From contig DLMI01000090.1 of NCBI GenBank assembly GCA_002478145.1, positions 1-11,778 on the forward strand: 11,778 nucleotides of DNA, given 5' to 3'. Below, piece after piece: positions 1 to 5,082 of the stretch. How positions within the stretch are numbered: position 1 is the first letter of the stretch; every line of letters begins with the position of its first letter. The notes beneath the pieces were generated by a model. It was given only the letters and a program-made list of their open reading frames with translations. It had not been told where the DNA came from and ran no database searches. The translations under genes and the position numbers were made by a program. Source of the DNA: Acidobacteria bacterium UBA7540. Its GTDB lineage: Bacteria; Acidobacteriota; Terriglobia; UBA7540.

Positions 1-303
1 CACCTTCATCGGAATCAGCAGAACCACGCTTATCAAGTCGCTCTCCACTTCATGCACTACAATTTCTGCCGGATTCACAAGACGCTAAGAGTCACACCCG
101 CAATGGAAGCGGGAATCACCGATCACGTCTGGACAATCGAAGAGATGCTTGATAAAGTCGGCCTGCAAAAAAGTGAGATTCATGAATCCCCTCGCGGCCT
201 ATTCAGCGTCCCCTCTAGCTCTGACCCTCCCATCAAGCAGAACGGTGTCTCTCGCTGTCTGCTTTCACAATTTCGAGCTTTGGAAAGGCCAGCCAATATC
301 TGA
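1..303 (+). CDS. IS1-family-like transposase, C-terminal fragment (5' end outside window)
   Basis: This is the C-terminal end of a DDE transposase. The segment NFCRIHKTLRVTPAMEAG followed by ITDHVWTIEEML is the conserved tail of large IS1-type transposases, and it is clearly homologous to the tail of the complete transposase at 2621-3577 (VRVHQTLRVTPAMEAG, LTDHIWTVPELL). The catalytic residues are upstream of the window. The first six or seven codons do not resemble the usual AFSKK segment before this tail, so a frameshift near the left edge is possible. The frame stays open to a TGA at 301-303, roughly 40 codons past the usual family end, and it overlaps the start of the nuclease gene at 182. 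The extra tail may be read-through of non-coding DNA. Confidence 0.75.
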   Translation, partial: HLHRNQQNHAYQVALHFMHYNFCRIHKTLRVTPAMEAGITDHVWTIEEMLDKVGLQKSEIHESPRGLFSVPSSSDPPIKQNGVSRCLLSQFRALERPANI

Positions 304-703
304 TACGTATGGTGGTAAAGCCCTGCTCGATTGCCATGGCGAGCCGCTTTTTGCAGAACTGGCGATACTCCGGCTGATTCAGACTCAAGGATGGCAAGGT
401 GTCTGGATTGACACTTACAGCAAAAGGTTTCGGCAGTTCCTTCCACCACATGCTTGCGACCTACCTCAGCACGCGCAAAGATTTCTAGATAGGGCCAACG
501 GGGGCCAGAAATGGCGTTCTGGCTGTCCAGATGTTCTCGCTTGGAGTGAAGGACAATATCTTTTCGTAGAAGTAAAGCGCAAACGGAGAGACAAGATTCT
601 TAAAAGTCAGAGACGTTGGCTGGATGAAGCCATTCATGCGGGAATTCCAGCCGAATGCTTCTTGGTCTTTGAATGGGAAACTGCTCCATTGTCGGCAATC
701 TAA
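182..703 (+). CDS. VRR-NUC-like PD-(D/E)XK nuclease (173 aa)
   Basis: This is a predicted nuclease of the PD-(D/E)XK fold, close in pattern to VRR-NUC domains. The evidence is an early helix with E59 (FAELAIL), a central SGCPDVLAW segment with P116-D117, the E130-V-K132 strand (LFVEVKRK), and a following helix beginning Q143-RRWL. These match the usual E...PD...ExK...Q order of VRR-NUC proteins. The N-terminal part (CFHNFELWKGQP, then DTYGGKALLD) recalls small hypothetical proteins from soil bacteria. The substrate is not evident; the family includes structure-specific DNA nucleases. ATG 182 is preferred over ATG 149 because residues before it fall in the transposase tail; no strong ribosome-binding site is seen for either. 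It follows the transposase of element A on the same strand and is probably cargo. Confidence 0.75.
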   Translation: MNPLAAYSASPLALTLPSSRTVSLAVCFHNFELWKGQPISDTYGGKALLDCHGEPLFAELAILRLIQTQGWQGVWIDTYSKRFRQFLPPHACDLPQHAQRFLDRANGGQKWRSGCPDVLAWSEGQYLFVEVKRKRRDKILKSQRRWLDEAIHAGIPAECFLVFEWETAPLSAI

Positions 704-769
704 TTGCCATAATCTCCTAAATAATTCTCAAACTGTACCACTACCGTCAAATGAAGGAGCAAGCATTCC

Positions 770-1210
770 ATGACGCCTCATCGCGAACGCGACAAACAAC
801 AAACATCCTCTGCTGCTGTACTGGCTACCGGCGCTGAGCTATCACGGAGAGGTTACGATGTCACCTTTACGCTCGGGAATACCCGTCGCGTGGATATGCT
901 GTGTTCGGCCCCGAGTGGTGAATCATTCAAGGTTCAGGTGAAGGGAATCTCGGGTGCTTACGGCTTCTACATAGACAAATCTTTCTTCGAAGGGGAAACT
1001 CAACTAAACCTTTTCCTCGTTGTCGTCGTGGTCCCTCCGCTCGGCAATGATGCCCCGCTCCGATTTTTCATACTTAATCACGCCGATGCCAAGAAAGGAT
1101 TCTCAAGAATGCCTCACCAGAAACGAGATGGCAGCCCACAGCCGAATCCGGGACTCAACTGGGGTTCGGTCAACCTCTATGAGAATGAGTGGCGTAAGTT
1201 CCCTCTTTAG
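770..1210 (+). CDS. Small PD-(D/E)XK-like protein, putative nuclease (146 aa)
   Basis: The function is not certain. The N-terminal half shows a helix (AAVLATGAELSRRGYDV, with E23), then R40-V-D42 and, after a short turn, the strand KVQVKG with Q56 and K58. The order E...D...(E/Q)xK is that of small PD-(D/E)XK endonuclease-like proteins in which Gln replaces the usual Glu. A hydrophobic strand (LFLVVVVVPP, 81-90) and a Trp-containing C-terminus follow. The ATG at 770 has AAGGAG at 754-759, 10 nt upstream. It sits 66 bp after the VRR-NUC-like gene and about 80 bp before the right repeat of element A, so the two may be co-transcribed cargo. It could instead be a restriction-like or repair protein, or a non-catalytic relative. 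Confidence 0.6.
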   Translation: MTPHRERDKQQTSSAAVLATGAELSRRGYDVTFTLGNTRRVDMLCSAPSGESFKVQVKGISGAYGFYIDKSFFEGETQLNLFLVVVVVPPLGNDAPLRFFILNHADAKKGFSRMPHQKRDGSPQPNPGLNWGSVNLYENEWRKFPL

Positions 1211-1290
1211 GTTCCCCTTGGTTCCACACTTACCCACCTAGCGTGGGCTTATTGAGCCATCAACGGACTTTTCAGGTCCATCTTGACCAT

Positions 1291-1313
1291 CAACACAAAA
1301 TTAGAGCACTACC
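1291..1313 (-). repeat. Right terminal inverted repeat of element A
   Basis: Read inward from 1313 on the - strand the repeat begins GGTAGTG and ends TGTGTTG. It matches the left end of element B at 17 of 23 positions and the right end of element B at 16 of 23. Like the right end of B it is followed internally by AT (GTGTTGAT). The GGTRGTG start resembles IS1-family ends. Confidence 0.75.
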
Positions 1314-1321
1314 CACGTGAG
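1314..1321. repeat. Target-site duplication CACGTGAG, left copy, at the A/B junction
   Basis: CACGTGAG lies exactly between the right end of element A and the left end of element B, and recurs directly after the right end of B (4030-4037). Eight bp is a usual duplication length for IS1-type transposition. The six inner bases are a CACGTG palindrome followed by AG. Confidence 0.85.
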
Positions 1322-1344
1322 GGTAGTGTGACATTATTGTGTTG
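1322..1344 (+). repeat. Left terminal inverted repeat of element B
   Basis: It reads GGTAGTGTGACATT, then ATTGTGTTG. It matches the right end (4029 back to 4007 on the - strand) at 19 of 23 positions, differing at positions 4, 11, 15 and 16. It lies 8 bp from the oppositely oriented right repeat of element A, which together give the appearance of a 54-bp imperfect palindrome. Confidence 0.85.
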
Positions 1345-1362
1345 TTCTCTCATAAGATTCCC

Positions 1363-1390
1363 TTGCGCCTGACTCAGGCCGTGCTAGACT
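1363..1390 (+). promoter_or_regulatory. Putative promoter giving a leaderless mRNA
   Basis: TTGCGC (1363-1368) and TAGACT (1385-1390) are separated by 16 bp. Only six bases separate the -10-like hexamer from ATG 1397, so transcription would begin at about the start codon. No Shine-Dalgarno-like sequence precedes the ATG. The hexamers are imperfect, so this is a moderate call. Confidence 0.4.
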
Positions 1391-1396
1391 TTGTGC

Positions 1397-1624
1397 ATGG
1401 CCGATCCGATCAAAACCGCGAAGAGTATGTTTGATAACTTCCTTTCCAAGGCCGACCCGCTTTCCATGCCTGGATACTCACCAGAAGCCAAAAACCCTCA
1501 AGCGCAAGCCGCAGGGCTAAAAGGTGCGAAACGTGGAGGCATTGCGAGAGCTGCGAGTCTATCTCGAAAGCGACGCCAGCAAATCGCAAAGAAAGCGGCT
1601 AGGGCTCGTTGGGCGAAGCCGTAA
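1397..1624 (+). CDS. Small basic protein with an ARAxxLSxxRRxxIAxxAARARW tail (75 aa)
   Basis: The molecular function is unknown. The N-terminal half (DPIKTAKSMFDNFLSK, then PLSMPGYSPEAKNPQ) is mixed in charge. The C-terminal half is strongly basic and probably helical: GGIARAASLSRKRRQQ, then IAKKAARARW. This tail pattern recurs in many small hypothetical proteins and suggests nucleic-acid contact, but no defined fold can be named. ATG 1397 is chosen; a TTG two codons earlier (1391) would add only two residues. A promoter-like sequence ends six bases before the ATG, so the message may be leaderless. It is the first gene inside the left end of element B, and its last 26 bp overlap the convergent Ntn-hydrolase gene tail to tail. 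Confidence 0.65.
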   Translation: MADPIKTAKSMFDNFLSKADPLSMPGYSPEAKNPQAQAAGLKGAKRGGIARAASLSRKRRQQIAKKAARARWAKP

Positions 1625-2438
1625 TTCTCTTTAACCGTGCAAGGCGTTTTCTTAAGCCCTCGACAAGACCCCCAAGCTGCGCAGCCTGCCGAAACTCCTT
1701 CATGGACCGCACCGCTCGATCTAGTAACGGCTGCAATTCATCATCGGTCATCTTCTGGTCAGCGAGTGCATAGAACAATGGCTGTATTACGGTAGGGAAT
1801 CCCTCACTAAATCGTTCACCCATTGTGATACCAAGCTTTTCTATGGGCGAGGTCCCGCCGTCGTCCCACAACACTATAAATTCGCTCTCTCCGCCGCAGG
1901 ATTGGTCATACGACTTCGTCTGTTGCAAGATGTAGATAGCAAGGGATAAAACCTTATCGATTTCATCGGATCTTCCGGTATACATTCGCGATAGATAGTC
2001 TCCGAGGTATGCCCCTGTGCCAAGGCAAACACTGTCACCCATGTCCGCCGTAAGTGTTTCGTCGCTTGCTAACAGAAAGTCTCCGTCAATTGGCGAGTAC
2101 ATCCCAATGACAAAATTGAAGATGGGCGCATCATCCGTTCCCCAGTCCGGGTGCGTATAAACATGGTTGTCATAGACAAAGCGTAAGGCTGCTTCGACGG
2201 CATCTTGCATCTTACCCTTGCTCAAGTGGTCTTCGGGAATCGCAACAATGTTAGCTTCCATGCGTTCAACCGCACGCTTCGCAAACACGTACCTCCCGCT
2301 CAAAGCCAAGACGAGGGATGCGGCCCTGTGTCTAATTTGAAAGAGTTTAGTTTCAAACGTCTTTGCGGCACCAGAGTACTGGGTGTCGGCACATAGAATA
2401 ATTCCAGTGTTGAAACGAAATCCCGCAGCAATCGTCAC
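1599..2438 (-). CDS. Proteasome-like Ntn-hydrolase (279 aa)
   Basis: This is a putative N-terminal-nucleophile hydrolase of the proteasome beta/HslV fold. From GTG 2438 the protein begins M-T2-IAAGFRFNTGIILCAD18, aligning T2 and D18 with proteasome Thr1 and Asp17. K31 (ETKLFQI) is a candidate for Lys33, three residues short. Later features also fit: FNFVIGMYSPIDGDFLL (108-123), LGTGAYLGDYL (139-149), and D178-QS-C181-GG where proteasomes have D166xxS169GG. About 80 C-terminal residues form a charged, helical extension not needed by the fold. The GTG start is supported by GAGGA about 8 nt upstream; Met removal would expose the Thr without a propeptide. The frame is open upstream to 2519, but those 27 residues look non-family. 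It is divergent from the transposase. The substrate is unknown. Confidence 0.8.
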   Translation of the reverse strand: MTIAAGFRFNTGIILCADTQYSGAAKTFETKLFQIRHRAASLVLALSGRYVFAKRAVERMEANIVAIPEDHLSKGKMQDAVEAALRFVYDNHVYTHPDWGTDDAPIFNFVIGMYSPIDGDFLLASDETLTADMGDSVCLGTGAYLGDYLSRMYTGRSDEIDKVLSLAIYILQQTKSYDQSCGGESEFIVLWDDGGTSPIEKLGITMGERFSEGFPTVIQPLFYALADQKMTDDELQPLLDRAVRSMKEFRQAAQLGGLVEGLRKRLARLKRITASPNEP

Positions 2439-2566
2439 GGCATTGTTCCTCGCAAGCCTTTTATGCCTACAGACCCGAAGGGGGTACGGGAGCTTATTTC
2501 TCGGCTCGCGGGATATCATTGTATACCCCCGCTAAAAACTTTTTTTCCTTCAATGCACGATTTCTC

Positions 2567-2595
2567 TTGACAATGCTTGCGCCATTGTATATTCT
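2567..2595 (+). promoter_or_regulatory. Transposase promoter
   Basis: A perfect -35 hexamer TTGACA (2567-2572) is followed by TATATT (2588-2593, 15-bp spacer) or TATTCT (2590-2595, 17-bp spacer), 26-28 bp before the transposase ATG. The 182-bp gap to the divergent Ntn-hydrolase also holds GGGGGTA (2480-2486) and its complement TACCCCC (2524-2530), and a TATACAAT sequence on the - strand that could be a -10 for the hydrolase; no good -35 was found for the latter. Confidence 0.6.
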
Positions 2596-2620
2596 TGTGT
2601 TGCTCGCTAAAGGACACAAA

Positions 2621-3577
2621 ATGACCTGCCAAACCTGCAACATCCCAGCTAAGAAGTTTGGGAGAGACCGAAAAGGACAGCAAAGATATCGCTGTCCCCA
2701 ATGCCACAAGACGTTCATAGAGCCACAGCCAAAGCCGCTTGGCGACATGATCTTGGCCGAAGAAAAAGCTATGAGCGTTTTGCAGCACTTGGTCGAGGGT
2801 TGCTCCGTCCGCACCACTTCCCGCATAACTGGCGTTCACCCGCGAACCATTTTGAATCTTCTCTCCCTTGCGGGCGAGAAATGCGAGCAATTGATGAACG
2901 AACGCATCCACGGTGTGCGAGTCAAGGACGTCCAGTGTGATGAGCTTTGGGGATACGTCGGAATGAAGGAAAAGACTAAAGTCAAAAAGGGGCGAGATGA
3001 AATCACGGTTGGTGATGCCTACACGTTTGTTGCCATCGAACGCCACAGTAAGTTGGTGCTCGCTTGGCACTTGGGCAGACGCGCGGAAAGAGATACTGTA
3101 GCCTTTACGGAAAAGCTGGCCGCCGCAACTCAGGGCAGTTTCCAAATCACTACGGACGGATTCGCGCCTTACCGGGATGCCGTTGTTCTCAGCTTGGGAG
3201 CGCAAGGCGTAGAGTTTGCGCAATTGGTTAAACTGTATTCCGCTAATCCCGAGAGTGAAACCCGCTATTCTCCCGCCGAGTGCATCGGCTGTAAAAAGGT
3301 CCCCATCTTTGGAAACCCTGATATGAGCAAGGTTAGTACTTCGCACGTCGAGCGCCAGAACTTGACCATGAGAATGCAAATGCGGAGACTCACCCGCCTG
3401 ACCAATGCTTTCTCGAAAAAGTGGGAGAAGCTTTATGCAATGTTGGCCCTGTACTTCGCGTGGTATAATTTTGTTCGTGTTCATCAAACCCTTCGGGTTA
3501 CTCCCGCGATGGAGGCGGGATTGACGGATCACATTTGGACGGTGCCGGAACTTCTCGGCTTTGCAGTGATCTCCTAA
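2621..3577 (+). CDS. IS1-family-like DDE transposase (318 aa)
   Basis: This transposase should cut and join the element ends. The N-terminus has a zinc-binding pattern (C3-x2-C6 and C25-x2-C28 in RYRCPQC), followed by a helix-turn-helix-like segment (SVRTTSRITGVHPRTI, 62-77). The catalytic triad is D107 (CDELWGYVG, like IS1 TDESWGYVG), D179 (TTDGFAPY) and E244 (HVERQN). The tail VRVHQTLRVTPAMEAG completes the family pattern. It is one continuous frame, unlike classical IS1 with its insA/insB frameshift. ATG 2621 is chosen because AAGGA (2609-2613) lies 7 nt upstream; the frame is open back to 2519 but those residues overlap the promoter. The stop codon overlaps the ribosome-binding site of the next gene. 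Confidence 0.9.
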   Translation: MTCQTCNIPAKKFGRDRKGQQRYRCPQCHKTFIEPQPKPLGDMILAEEKAMSVLQHLVEGCSVRTTSRITGVHPRTILNLLSLAGEKCEQLMNERIHGVRVKDVQCDELWGYVGMKEKTKVKKGRDEITVGDAYTFVAIERHSKLVLAWHLGRRAERDTVAFTEKLAAATQGSFQITTDGFAPYRDAVVLSLGAQGVEFAQLVKLYSANPESETRYSPAECIGCKKVPIFGNPDMSKVSTSHVERQNLTMRMQMRRLTRLTNAFSKKWEKLYAMLALYFAWYNFVRVHQTLRVTPAMEAGLTDHIWTVPELLGFAVIS

Positions 3578-3588
3578 GGAGATTTCCC

Positions 3589-3774
3589 ATGCCTCAAAAA
3601 ACAGAATACAGAGTCATCACTGGAGCACCTGACAAGATAGGCCAATTAATTTTGCCTTTAACCGCGCAGGGCTTCAAGCCGATATTGGTTACATCAACCG
3701 CTATTAACGTTCCGCCCCTGCCAGCGCCAATGGTTATGATTACACTAGTGCTGGAGCACATCACGGGGACTTAA
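3589..3774 (+). CDS. 61-aa protein coupled to the transposase, function unknown
   Basis: A strong AAGGAG ribosome-binding site (3576-3581) overlaps the transposase stop codon and lies 7 nt before ATG 3589, so translation is probably coupled. The sequence (EYRVITGAPDKIGQLI, then LTAQGFKPILVTS) has the strand-helix-strand pattern of small DUF4177-like proteins, in which a helix ending in a GW-type turn is followed by a strand; here the turn is QGFKP. The end is a hydrophobic stretch (PMVMITLVLEH) that looks like a beta strand rather than a membrane helix. The family link is a weak inference. Its coupling to the transposase suggests a role in the element, perhaps as an accessory or regulatory protein. 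Confidence 0.6.
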   Translation: MPQKTEYRVITGAPDKIGQLILPLTAQGFKPILVTSTAINVPPLPAPMVMITLVLEHITGT

Positions 3775-3933
3775 GCCCAAGACGGATTCTTTCAACTCTT
3801 CTGTTTCATACGTGTAAGGTTGCGCGATTGCTGCTGCGCGCGCGAGGGCAGATATTTTTTCGCTCGCCGGGAATTGCATTTTCGCCACTGCTTCGAATAT
3901 TCCATCAACAATTGGGTCGCCTGTTTTTACCAA
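3745..3933 (-). CDS. Possible 62-aa protein near the right end of element B
   Basis: An open frame on the - strand with plausible protein-like content (GDPIVDGIFEAVAKMQ, then FPASEKISALARAAAI). It is not recognised. There is no ATG: the first start-type codon is TTG 3933, with AAGG about 11 nt upstream, and the frame closes only six codons further up at a TAG. It overlaps the end of the 61-aa gene by 30 bp, tail to tail, an arrangement like the one at the left end of the element. It could be a real small gene, a 5'-truncated remnant, or chance. Confidence 0.35.
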   Translation of the reverse strand: MVKTGDPIVDGIFEAVAKMQFPASEKISALARAAAIAQPYTYETEELKESVLGLSPRDVLQH

Positions 3934-3982
3934 CCATCGTACCGCCTTCTATGGTCGCAGAACTATTCTTGCCTTCTCGGGC

Positions 3983-4027
3983 TGGTGTGAAATCTTTAGA
4001 ACCGATCAACACAGGAATATCACACCA
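3983..4027. repeat. Subterminal inverted copy of the terminal repeat core
   Basis: TGGTGTGAAAT at 3983-3993 is complementary at 10 of 11 positions to ATATCACACCA at 4017-4027, which lies inside the right terminal repeat. It may be a second transposase-binding site, or a means to form a hairpin at the right end. Confidence 0.45.
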
Positions 4028-4029
4028 CC
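4007..4029 (-). repeat. Right terminal inverted repeat of element B
   Basis: Read inward from 4029 on the - strand it begins GGTGGTGTGATATT and ends CCTGTGTTG, matching the left end at 19 of 23 positions. Internally it continues AT, as does the right end of element A. Confidence 0.85.
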
Positions 4030-4037
4030 CACGTGAG
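4030..4037. repeat. Target-site duplication CACGTGAG, right copy
   Basis: Identical to the octamer before the left end of element B (1314-1321). The next base pairs are host DNA; the -35 hexamer of the rplM promoter starts eight positions later at 4045. Confidence 0.85.
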
Positions 4038-4044
4038 AAGCCTG

Positions 4045-4073
4045 TTGAAAAAAGTCGTTGTCTCAGGTAAGAT
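4045..4073 (+). promoter_or_regulatory. Promoter of the rplM operon
   Basis: TTGAAA (4045-4050) and TAAGAT (4068-4073) are separated by 17 bp, five and four of six matches to the housekeeping consensus. It lies 7 bp beyond the target-site duplication of element B and 38 bp before the rplM start, so the DNA that would act as an UP element is now the target duplication and element end. Confidence 0.65.
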
Positions 4074-4111
4074 TGTTTATTTGCAGTTTGCAGCGTGTGA
4101 TGGAGTGTGCA

Positions 4112-4546
4112 GTGGGGACCTATTTTGCGAAAGCGCGCCGGGGAAAAATTCACTGGCGCATTGTTGATGCGGAGGGATGGGTGCTGGGGCGCTTGGCTGC
4201 CCGAGCGGCTCGCGTGTTGACCGGGAAGGATTCCCCAGACTACACCCCGCACGAGGATCATCGTAGTGGGTTGATTATCATTAATGCCGAGAAGATTCGC
4301 CTTACAGGGAAGAAGCTGGACGGAAAGGTCTATCGGCACCATACCGGATATCCGGGCGGGTTGAAAGAGATTACGGCGCGTGAGCTTTTTGAGAAAAGGC
4401 CGGAGAGCCTGATCCGGGAAGCGATTCTGGGCATGCTGCCCAAGAATCGGCTGCGCGACCGGCTGGCTCGGCGGTTGAAGGTCTACGCAGGAAGCACGCA
4501 TCCGCACAGCGCACAATCGCCTGAACCGCTTTCCCTTGCGCGCTAG
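4112..4546 (+). CDS. rplM: 50S ribosomal protein L13
   Basis: L13 is an early-assembling protein of the large ribosomal subunit. The protein has family segments throughout: [14 protein letters not shown] at the start, [70 protein letters not shown], and a terminal [11 protein letters not shown]. With the GTG at 4112 it is 144 aa, the usual L13 length. That start is preferred over ATG 4100 and TTG 4058 because GGAG (4102-4105) lies 6 nt upstream and the protein then begins like other L13s (M-x-TY-x-AK). It is followed by rpsI after 20 bp, the classical L13-S9 pair, and is the first gene of the operon. Confidence 0.95.
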   Translation: MGTYFAKARRGKIHWRIVDAEGWVLGRLAARAARVLTGKDSPDYTPHEDHRSGLIIINAEKIRLTGKKLDGKVYRHHTGYPGGLKEITARELFEKRPESLIREAILGMLPKNRLRDRLARRLKVYAGSTHPHSAQSPEPLSLAR

Positions 4547-4566
4547 TTGAAAGTCCAAGGAGTTTT

Positions 4567-4980
4567 ATGGCAGACGGAGAATCTGTGGCAGCGCTTGCTG
4601 AGTATAGGGCGACGGGACGTCGCAAGACTTCTGTAGCCAGAGTCATCCTGAGGCCCGGCGAGGGCAAGTTAGTGGTCAATCGCCGTGCTTTCCAAAGTTA
4701 CTTTCCCTCTGAGGCCTTACGGGCTGAGATCCAGCAACCTTTGATCAGCGCTGAATTGGCGGGGAAATTCGACGTTTTGGTGAATGCTCGGGGAGGCGGT
4801 ATTCACGGGCAGGCGGGTGCAACGAAGCTGGGCATCGCCCGGGCCTTAATTGTTTTCAATCCGGAACTGCGCCCACGTTTGCGTCAGGGCGGTTTCCTTA
4901 CCCGGGATCCGCGCGCCAAGGAGCGCAAGAAGTACGGGCAGAAGGGCGCGCGCAAGCGGTTCCAATTCTCGAAAAGATAG
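4567..4980 (+). CDS. rpsI: 30S ribosomal protein S9
   Basis: S9 is a head protein of the small subunit whose C-terminal tail reaches the P-site tRNA. The frame shows [58 protein letters not shown], and the C-terminal [17 protein letters not shown] followed by FQFSKR, the invariant KR end. The length of 137 aa is normal with a short N-terminal extension ([12 protein letters not shown]). AAGGAG (4557-4562) sits 4 nt before the ATG. It is followed by a 102-bp gap before rpsB in which no clear promoter or terminator was seen. Confidence 0.95.
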   Translation: MADGESVAALAEYRATGRRKTSVARVILRPGEGKLVVNRRAFQSYFPSEALRAEIQQPLISAELAGKFDVLVNARGGGIHGQAGATKLGIARALIVFNPELRPRLRQGGFLTRDPRAKERKKYGQKGARKRFQFSKR

Positions 4981-5082
4981 CTTTCAGCCATTCGCTAGCA
5001 GCGATCGGTTGCCGTTCCGGGCGGGCGATTTGGCTCAACGCCAAGGGTTGATGGTTGGCTGTTCGAAGAGCGAGGAGGAGTT

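Larger units (their letters stand above)
1..1313 (+). mobile_element. Element A: IS1-like element with two nuclease-like cargo genes, left part outside the window
   Basis: This is the right part of an IS1-family-like element. It contains the C-terminal end of a transposase, a VRR-NUC-like gene and a second PD-(D/E)XK-like gene, all on the + strand, and ends at a terminal inverted repeat (1291-1313). The boundary is inferred because that repeat, read inward, matches the two ends of element B (17 and 16 of 23 positions) and is followed directly by the octamer CACGTGAG. The left end and most of the transposase lie outside the window. That the nuclease genes are cargo, rather than host DNA caught between elements, is inferred from their position between transposase and repeat. 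Confidence 0.65.
1322..4029. mobile_element. Element B: complete IS1-like element with Ntn-hydrolase cargo (2708 bp)
   Basis: The element is bounded by 23-bp terminal inverted repeats (1322-1344 and 4007-4029) matching at 19 of 23 positions, and flanked by identical CACGTGAG octamers. It contains, in order, a small basic-protein gene (+), a proteasome-like Ntn-hydrolase (-), the IS1-like DDE transposase (+), a 61-aa gene (+) and a possible 62-aa ORF (-). The transposase alone needs about 1 kb, so most of the element is passenger DNA. Base composition looks more AT-rich than in the ribosomal genes to the right. Both ends and the transposase appear intact, so it could be active, though this is inference. 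Confidence 0.85.

Noticed and set aside
1291..1344. A 54-bp imperfect palindrome that at first looked like a terminator or operator
   Set aside because: It is better explained as the right end of element A and the left end of element B facing each other across the CACGTGAG target copy; the right end of B repeats the same half-site and octamer.
2439..2519. Longer start for the Ntn-hydrolase (27 extra N-terminal residues)
   Set aside because: The extra residues are not family-like and the GTG at 2438 has a good ribosome-binding site and places Thr next to the initiator Met. A processed propeptide cannot be fully excluded.
2516..3532. A 338-codon open frame on the - strand
   Set aside because: It lies wholly antisense to the well-supported transposase, shows no recognisable domain, and is a frame shadow.
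4058..4111. Earlier rplM starts at TTG 4058 or ATG 4100
   Set aside because: TTG 4058 lies within the promoter, ATG 4100 has no ribosome-binding site, and GTG 4112 has GGAG at 6 nt and gives the normal L13 beginning.
4981..5082. Possible regulatory leader between rpsI and rpsB
   Set aside because: No stable hairpin or promoter could be identified by eye beyond the strong ribosome-binding site at 5072-5080.
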